A DNA stretch of 64,000 bases from Hymenobacter psoromatis (GTDB taxonomy: Bacteria; Bacteroidota; Bacteroidia; Cytophagales; Hymenobacteraceae): NCBI RefSeq assembly GCF_020012125.1, contig NZ_JAIFAG010000001.1, forward strand, positions 1,302,001 to 1,366,000, in the 5' to 3' direction. The position numbers were made by a program, and so were the translations under genes. Positions within the stretch are counted from its first letter, which is position 1, and each line of letters opens with the position of its first letter. This document shows, in pieces, positions 59,514-64,000 of this stretch. The notes under the pieces were generated by a model. It saw only the letters and a list, made by a program, of their open reading frames with translations. It searched no databases and was not told where the DNA came from.

Positions 59514-61121
59514 TTATTCATCTGTCAGCCGATTATAGTTCTGGAAGCGTTGCTTCTTCCCTCCAGGTTCGGCGATATTGAGCGTACCATTCGATTCAGG
59601 CTCGTAGCGCAGGCGGCGGCGCGAGGTGGCGCGCAGCACATCCGGTCCCGCGCCGGCGTGAATGACGATTTTGAGGCCCCGGCCGGTTAGGTCGAATACG
59701 TCGGTGCTACCTAGCCCTTCGAGAGTTAGGCGCTTGGTTTCGCGGGTATAAAAAGTGCGCTGATAGAATAGCGAATCGGCCCCCAGACCCGCATTATACA
59801 CGCGCACGGTGGTGGAATCGGGCGTGCGGACTACCGCAAAATAGTCGGGCTGCTCGGTGCCGGCCACCACCGGGCGGCGGGCTTGCAACGCGTAGTAGCG
59901 CTGGGCGGCGGCAGGCAGCGCGTCGCGGCGGGCTTGCAGGGCGCGTAGCAGGGTAGGGCCCTCGTGAGCATACACGGCGGGGAGTAGGCGGCGCAGAGCG
60001 CGGGCCAGCACCGAGTCGGGCAGGCGGACTTGCACAAAGCGGGCTGCGGCGGCGAAGTTACTTTGAGTGAGGGCATTGAGGCCGCGCTGGTCCACATACT
60101 GGCCCTGGCCGGTGAGGGCCGGCAGGTCGTGGTAGCGTTCCTTAAAAGTCACCAGGTGGCGCACCGCGAACTTGCGCGTCAGCAGCCAGGGCACGGCCCC
60201 GTCCGACATCCGAAAAAATACCTGGTCGCGGTCCTTGGGCACGGCCACCAGCAGGTAGCTGCCGGGCCGCTGGGGGTCGGGCACCTGGCCCCACTGCCAC
60301 TGGCCGGCGTGGCGGTCCCAGTCACCCACCAGCACGTCGAGCAGGCGGGCGCGCAGCAGCGCGGGCTGGTCCACGCGGGTGCGGGGGTCGGTGTAAAGCA
60401 GTTGGCGCGCGTCCTCATCATTAATAAACTGGCGGGCGGCGGGCAGCAACGGCGAGCGCACGTCATCGCCCACGTATTTTTCTTCGAGCAAAACCAGCTT
60501 ACCGCCCAGCCGCTCGTTGGCCTCGGCCGAACCCAGGTCGGCGGCCCCGGCCGGCACGTAGAAGAGGCGCGGGTGGGGGTGGGGCACGCCCAGGGCCTGG
60601 GCCAGCGGCACCATCACCAATGCCGCGTAAGGGTTGCCGGCCGAGGTGCCATCGCGCACGAAATTGGCCACGAAGGTCTTATGCCAGAAGGCCGGTAAAA
60701 TGCGCGACGGGTCCTTATCCAAGGAGCGCAGAGCGAAAAGCCGGCCGTCGGGCGCGTGCAGGGTCAGGCTGGTGGTTTGGAAGCCGCCGCCCAGCTTTAC
60801 CGGAGTCAGTGGGCCGGGGCCGGCGGTAGCTAGGCGCAGCACCGGCACACGCACCGGGGCGGCCCACACGGCGCGGTAGTGCGGACCCATTAGTACCCGG
60901 TAGGCACCGCCGTGTCGGGCGTACTGGCGGCCAGCCGTGGCCCAGACGCTGTCGGCGGGGGGGGTAGGGGCGTCGGCCGCGGCCGGCAGCCGGGCATCGG
61001 GCTGGAAGTAGGGATGCCGGGCGCAGCCAACCGTCAGAATTCCTCCTAAGCCCATCAATAATAAGAGAGTACCAATGCGCAAAACGGGCTGAAGTAGGTT
61101 GTGAATAGCGGCCGAAACCAC
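59514..61121 (-). CDS. Lipoprotein with kinase-like DRH..Q / DRDQ motifs (paralogue A)
   Basis: A 535-residue lipoprotein (LGGILTVGC, cysteine 33). The core has GGGFQTTSLTLHAPDGR, ALRSLDKDPS, HPRLFYVPAG, VGDWDRHAGQWQW (D269, R270, H271, Q274) and VPKDRDQVFFR (D297, D299). The same domain is familiar to me as the middle part of large Bacteroidota proteins with an N-terminal metallophosphoesterase and a C-terminal outer-membrane barrel; here it stands alone. The D-R-H and DRDQ spacing recalls the catalytic loop and metal-binding Asp of HipA/PI4K/Fam20-type kinases. That enzymatic reading is inference. Start is GTG 61121. It is divergent from its paralogue. Confidence 0.8.
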   Translation of the reverse strand: MVSAAIHNLLQPVLRIGTLLLLMGLGGILTVGCARHPYFQPDARLPAAADAPTPPADSVWATAGRQYARHGGAYRVLMGPHYRAVWAAPVRVPVLRLATAGPGPLTPVKLGGGFQTTSLTLHAPDGRLFALRSLDKDPSRILPAFWHKTFVANFVRDGTSAGNPYAALVMVPLAQALGVPHPHPRLFYVPAGAADLGSAEANERLGGKLVLLEEKYVGDDVRSPLLPAARQFINDEDARQLLYTDPRTRVDQPALLRARLLDVLVGDWDRHAGQWQWGQVPDPQRPGSYLLVAVPKDRDQVFFRMSDGAVPWLLTRKFAVRHLVTFKERYHDLPALTGQGQYVDQRGLNALTQSNFAAAARFVQVRLPDSVLARALRRLLPAVYAHEGPTLLRALQARRDALPAAAQRYYALQARRPVVAGTEQPDYFAVVRTPDSTTVRVYNAGLGADSLFYQRTFYTRETKRLTLEGLGSTDVFDLTGRGLKIVIHAGAGPDVLRATSRRRLRYEPESNGTLNIAEPGGKKQRFQNYNRLTDE

Positions 61122-61295
61122 CAGAAATTCACCTAAAGTAGCTCAACCAGAAAAGATAAATGCCCAACTGTCTCCCGTGTGCAACCCGGTCGGCACACCC
61201 TACGCTATACCCGGCAGCTAAGCCGGGGCTCAGAGCCCACGGGTAGCTTGCTTTACTTTAAAAAAGCCCGCCGCCAGGCTTGCTTCGTCACGCAG

Positions 61296-62921
61296 GTGCT
61301 ATCAACTTCAGTCAAGCCAAGAATAAAGAGTTGGCGGCGTGGGTTGCTGGCGGGCCTGGCTGCCCTGCTGGCGGGCTGCGGCGCGCCAACTGGCGCGGGC
61401 CCGGCCGTCGGCGCGGTCTTCAACTCCGATTCGAGCGCAGTGCGGGTGGCCGCCGGGCCGCAGTACGCCCAGCGCGGCTGGTGGTGGCAGCACCTGTGGG
61501 GCTATCACTACCGGGCGCTATGGGCCACCCCCGTGAGCGCCCCCACGCTGCGCCTGGGCGCAGCCGGCCTGCGGCCCACGCGAGCGGGCGGCAGCTTCCA
61601 AACCAACTCGCTCCACCTGCGCGCCCGCGATGGCCAGCCCTTCGTGCTGTGCTCCGTGGATAAAGACTTGAGCCAAAGCCTAAATACAAATTGGCTGGCG
61701 CGCGCCGCCGCGCCCGTGCTGCGCGACCAGGCCTGCGCCGCCCCGCCCTACGGGGCCTACGTGGCGGCCCGGCTGGCCCGCGCCGCCGGGGTGTTTCACA
61801 CCAACCCGCGGCTGGTGTACCTGCTGCCCGATTCGGCCCTGGGGGCGTGGCGCGAGCGGTTTCGGCCCGCGCTATATCTGCTCGAAGAGCGCCCCGCTCA
61901 CGACGAAAGCGAGGCAAGCAGCTTTGGCGATGCCCGGCAGGTGGTGGGCTCCGAGGAGATGCTGCGGCAGGTGCTGCGCGGCCCGGCCGCCCGCCTCGCG
62001 GCCCGCGCCTACCTGCGCGCCCGCCTGCTGGATATGCTGATGGGCGACTGGAGCCGCCGCGCCGACCAGTGGCGCTGGGCTGGCTTTGCGCAGGGGGGTA
62101 GGGGCATTGAGTTCCGGCCCATTCCGCGCGACCGTGACCAGGCGTTTTTTCGGTTTGATGACGGCTGGCTGACGCGGCTTATCTCCTGGTTCCGGCCGCG
62201 CTACCAGACGTTTAACGCCCACCTCGCGCCCGCCGACGTGGACCCGCTCACCGTCACCGCCCGCGCCCTCGACCACACGGCCCTGGCTTTGCTACCCCCC
62301 GCCGCCTTCCAGGCCGAGGCCGACTCGCTGCGCGCCCGTCTGCCCAATGCCGCGCTCGCCCAAGCCCTGCAAGCCGGGCCGCCCGAAGTTCGCGCCTACC
62401 TAACCCGCGCGCTGCTACCCGCCCTGCGCGCCCGCCGCGACGCGCTGCCCGCCGCCGCCCGCCGCTACTACGAGGTGTTGCAAGCGGAGGCCGTGGTCAC
62501 GGGTACCGATGCCGCCGAGCGCTTCGAATTGACGGGGATAGGGCCGGGCTGCCTGCGTCTGCGCGTGTTTGCCCGCCGCCCTACCCGCCCCGACAGCCTG
62601 CTGGGCGAGCAGACCTACGACGTGCACCGCACCGTGCACCTGAGCCTTTACGGCCTGGGCGGCAACGACGAGTTTGACCTGAATGGCCGGCTGGCCCCCG
62701 GCTTCGGAGTGCACCTCTACGGCGGGGCCGGGCGCAACGTGTTCTTGCAGCAGGATATATTGGCCACCGCTGGCCCCGGCTTCACCATTCACTCTGCTGG
62801 GCCCGATGACCTGGTGCAGGTGAGCCATACCGTGCGGGTGCTACCGGCTCCGGCCGCCACCGCCACGGCCGCCGCGTGGGTCGCCAGCCAGTACCGGCTG
62901 AATTTGGGGAAGAGTGAGTGA
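61296..62921 (+). CDS. Lipoprotein paralogue B with degenerate kinase-like motif
   Basis: A 541-residue lipoprotein (LAGLAALLAGCG) aligned over its length with paralogue A: YHYRALWATPV, GGSFQTNSLHLRARDGQPF, SVDKDLSQ, FHTNPRLVYLLPD, LLDMLMGDWSRRADQWRW, IPRDRDQAFFRFDDG, and a C-terminal GNDEFDLNGR beta domain. The otherwise conserved DRH is SRR, so two presumed catalytic residues are missing while DRDQ remains. The frame opens at GTG 61179, but GTG 61296 puts the signal peptide at the N-terminus. A TGA at 62919 is followed by a palindrome. Function unknown; possibly a pseudo-enzyme partner of A. Confidence 0.75.
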   Translation: MLSTSVKPRIKSWRRGLLAGLAALLAGCGAPTGAGPAVGAVFNSDSSAVRVAAGPQYAQRGWWWQHLWGYHYRALWATPVSAPTLRLGAAGLRPTRAGGSFQTNSLHLRARDGQPFVLCSVDKDLSQSLNTNWLARAAAPVLRDQACAAPPYGAYVAARLARAAGVFHTNPRLVYLLPDSALGAWRERFRPALYLLEERPAHDESEASSFGDARQVVGSEEMLRQVLRGPAARLAARAYLRARLLDMLMGDWSRRADQWRWAGFAQGGRGIEFRPIPRDRDQAFFRFDDGWLTRLISWFRPRYQTFNAHLAPADVDPLTVTARALDHTALALLPPAAFQAEADSLRARLPNAALAQALQAGPPEVRAYLTRALLPALRARRDALPAAARRYYEVLQAEAVVTGTDAAERFELTGIGPGCLRLRVFARRPTRPDSLLGEQTYDVHRTVHLSLYGLGGNDEFDLNGRLAPGFGVHLYGGAGRNVFLQQDILATAGPGFTIHSAGPDDLVQVSHTVRVLPAPAATATAAAWVASQYRLNLGKSE

Positions 62922-62983
62922 GTAATTGAGTGAGTGCGATTGCTGCGCTTCGCTCACAATGACAATTGCACTCACTCAATTAC
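62922..62983. repeat. Palindromic repeat between convergent genes, GTCATTGCGAGC-related
   Basis: Perfect 16-bp arms GTAATTGAGTGAGTGC (62922-62937) and its complement (62968-62983) enclose a core GATTGCTGCGCTTCGCTCAC followed by AATGACAA, related to copies 1-3. The left arm starts right after the TGA of one gene, and the right arm contains the TGA of the convergent gene. Confidence 0.75.
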
Positions 62984-63658
62984 CTTTCCATCCACCGTAC
63001 CGGTACTTTTTAGCACTTGAAAGCGGGCAAATAGCTCCTCCGAATACCAGCCCTCGCGGCGGGTAAGCTGAATGACCTCGCGGTGGCGCACGTCGCGGTA
63101 GGCGTACTGCTGCATGGCCTGAGCCGAATCCCAGACGCTGAACGTGGCTTGGCGCACCAGCGGCAATTCGCCCAGTCCGATGGCCAGGCGTAGGCCCTCG
63201 GCCCCGGCCAGCGCCCGGCTTGTGGGCTCTATGAAGCGCCAGAAGCGCGGGGCGCGCCGCAGCCGGATGCTGGCCCTGGTGAGTACCGCCACCGGCCCTA
63301 CCCCCCCCGCCGCGGCCAGCTCGCCGGCAAAAGGGTTGCTGCCGTTCCAGGCCCCGTGGGCTTGCAGCGGGGCCAGTTCGGCGGTCCAGATTTCATGGCT
63401 GCGTTCGCTATAGGCGGCCCAGGTAGGGTCGGCGGCGAAGAAGGCGGCGGCATCCGCGGCCCGGTCCCAGGTGGCGATAAGGCCGTAGCGCTGCAAGTTG
63501 GGCCAGAAGCCGAAGCCATTGGCGGCCCCGCTACCCAGCAGCTGGCAGAAGCGCAGGCCCGGCACCCGTCGTAGCCGGGGCGGGGCCGTAGCCATCTGAG
63601 CCAGCGCCCAGCGGGCCACGCCGGGCTTCAGCGTAATAAGGGAAAGGGTAGTAAGCAT
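62972..63658 (-). CDS. CrtA-like (spheroidene monooxygenase family) protein
   Basis: A 228-residue protein of the CrtA family: ARWALAQMATAPPRLRRVPG, GFWPNLQRYGLIATWDRAAD, and the C-terminal GPVAVLTRASIRLRR, PLVRQATFSVWDSAQAMQQY and RREGWYSEELFARF. Founding members oxygenate carotenoids such as spheroidene. Bacteroidota homologues are usually uncharacterised but occur in carotenoid-producing strains. No other carotenoid gene is in the window. It is monocistronic and convergent with paralogue B. Confidence 0.82.
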   Translation of the reverse strand: MLTTLSLITLKPGVARWALAQMATAPPRLRRVPGLRFCQLLGSGAANGFGFWPNLQRYGLIATWDRAADAAAFFAADPTWAAYSERSHEIWTAELAPLQAHGAWNGSNPFAGELAAAGGVGPVAVLTRASIRLRRAPRFWRFIEPTSRALAGAEGLRLAIGLGELPLVRQATFSVWDSAQAMQQYAYRDVRHREVIQLTRREGWYSEELFARFQVLKSTGTVDGKVIE

Positions 63659-63683
63659 TCAAACAGGCAAACAAACGGACGCA

Positions 63684-63715
63684 AAAAAAGGCCGGGATTA
63701 CGCCCGGCCTTTTTT
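63684..63715. terminator. Bidirectional intrinsic terminator
   Basis: AAAAAAGGCCGGG and CCCGGCCTTTTTT form a perfect 13-bp stem with a 6-nt loop, downstream of the PNPOx-family gene on the minus strand. Confidence 0.85.
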
Positions 63716-63740
63716 GAAGTTAAGGGTTATGAGTGAAAAA

Positions 63741-64000
63741 TCACACCTTCACCTGCGCGTGCTCATTCACGTCGTCCGACGTGCTGCGCTCGCCCGTGAC
63801 CACGGCACGGGCGTAGCCGTAGGCGCGCGAAAGCAGGCCGCTGGGCGAGTCCCAGTACTCGGCCTGGTCAATGGTGACTTTGAGAATCATAATGTTAGGG
63901 TCTTCCTTGCCCTTCGGAAACCAGGCGCGCATATGCTCGCTCCACAGCTCGGCAATTTTAGCCTCGTCGCGGTAGGCATTGGCGCGGCCCGATACGGAGG
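63741..64000 (-). CDS. PNPOx-family (general stress protein 26-like) flavin-binding protein, 3' part
   Basis: The C-terminal 85 or so codons of a gene that continues past the window edge. The sequence SGRANAYRDEAKIAELWSEH, AWFPKGKEDPNIMILKV and DQAEYWDSPSGLL is typical of the pyridoxamine-phosphate-oxidase-like split-barrel family related to general stress protein 26. These bind FMN or related flavins. The start and N-terminal domain are not visible. Confidence 0.85.
   Translation of the reverse strand, partial: SVSGRANAYRDEAKIAELWSEHMRAWFPKGKEDPNIMILKVTIDQAEYWDSPSGLLSRAYGYARAVVTGERSTSDDVNEHAQVKV

Overview
The window looks like a chromosomal segment of a pigmented, high-GC Bacteroidota close to Hymenobacter. 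The signs are a SusC/TonB-type receptor with an STN domain, a DUF4249 lipoprotein, the type IX secretion regulator PorX beside a PorE-like OmpA protein, a type III glutamine synthetase, a CrtA-like carotenoid monooxygenase, and repeated -7 boxes of the Bacteroidota form TAnnTTTG with almost no Shine-Dalgarno sequences. Genus assignment is inference from gene content and composition. I saw no rRNA, tRNA, CRISPR array, prophage or insertion-sequence transposase.

Layout. 0.1-5.6 kb: a GH2 glycosidase, a geranylgeranyl-reductase-like flavoprotein, an M20 peptidase and an ankyrin protein. 5.6-12.1 kb: a minus-strand operon of TonB receptor, DUF4249 lipoprotein and an MG2/plug-like protein. 12.3-14.5 kb: small accessory genes including a broken Fic gene. 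14.5-19.0 kb: methylmalonyl-CoA mutase mutA and mutB with an AT-rich unknown gene between them. 19.2-21.1 kb: a 5'-nucleotidase split into two genes. 21.3-24.1 kb: dnaA and an HD hydrolase, convergent. 24.4-29.3 kb: porX, a PorE-like gene and a TPR protein. 29.5-35.6 kb: a conserved secreted protein, an ABC permease, an XRE regulator, mtaB and a family 9 glycosyltransferase. 35.7-40.3 kb: nitrogen assimilation (amt and glnN) around a lipoprotein gene interrupted by an in-frame TGA. 40.5-43.6 kb: an ECF sigma factor, a cupin and two YtxH-type stress proteins. 43.9-53.1 kb: lysS, an unknown gene, a Prc protease, an ADP-ribosylglycohydrolase, two VbhA-like small proteins and a Kup transporter. 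53.1-58.0 kb: FKBP, DinB, NTF2-like, MtgA and App1-type proteins. 58.3-64 kb: topoisomerase IB, two divergent paralogous lipoproteins with a kinase-like motif, a CrtA-like protein and the end of a PNPOx-family protein.

The most unusual material lies in DNA structure and in one protein pair. A dispersed repeat with ends like ACCGCAGATT begins exactly after the stop codon of five genes, and one 246-bp copy pair supplies the stop of one gene and the start codon of lysS. Long hairpins between convergent genes contain the stop codons. Several promoters place TAnnTTTG 4-7 nt before the start codon, which implies leaderless mRNAs. The octamer GGGTAGGG is very frequent and overrides codon preference, for example in the DnaA P-loop. 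The divergent lipoproteins near 61 kb share a DRH..Q / DRDQ motif pair resembling an atypical kinase catalytic loop, and one of them has lost the D and H.
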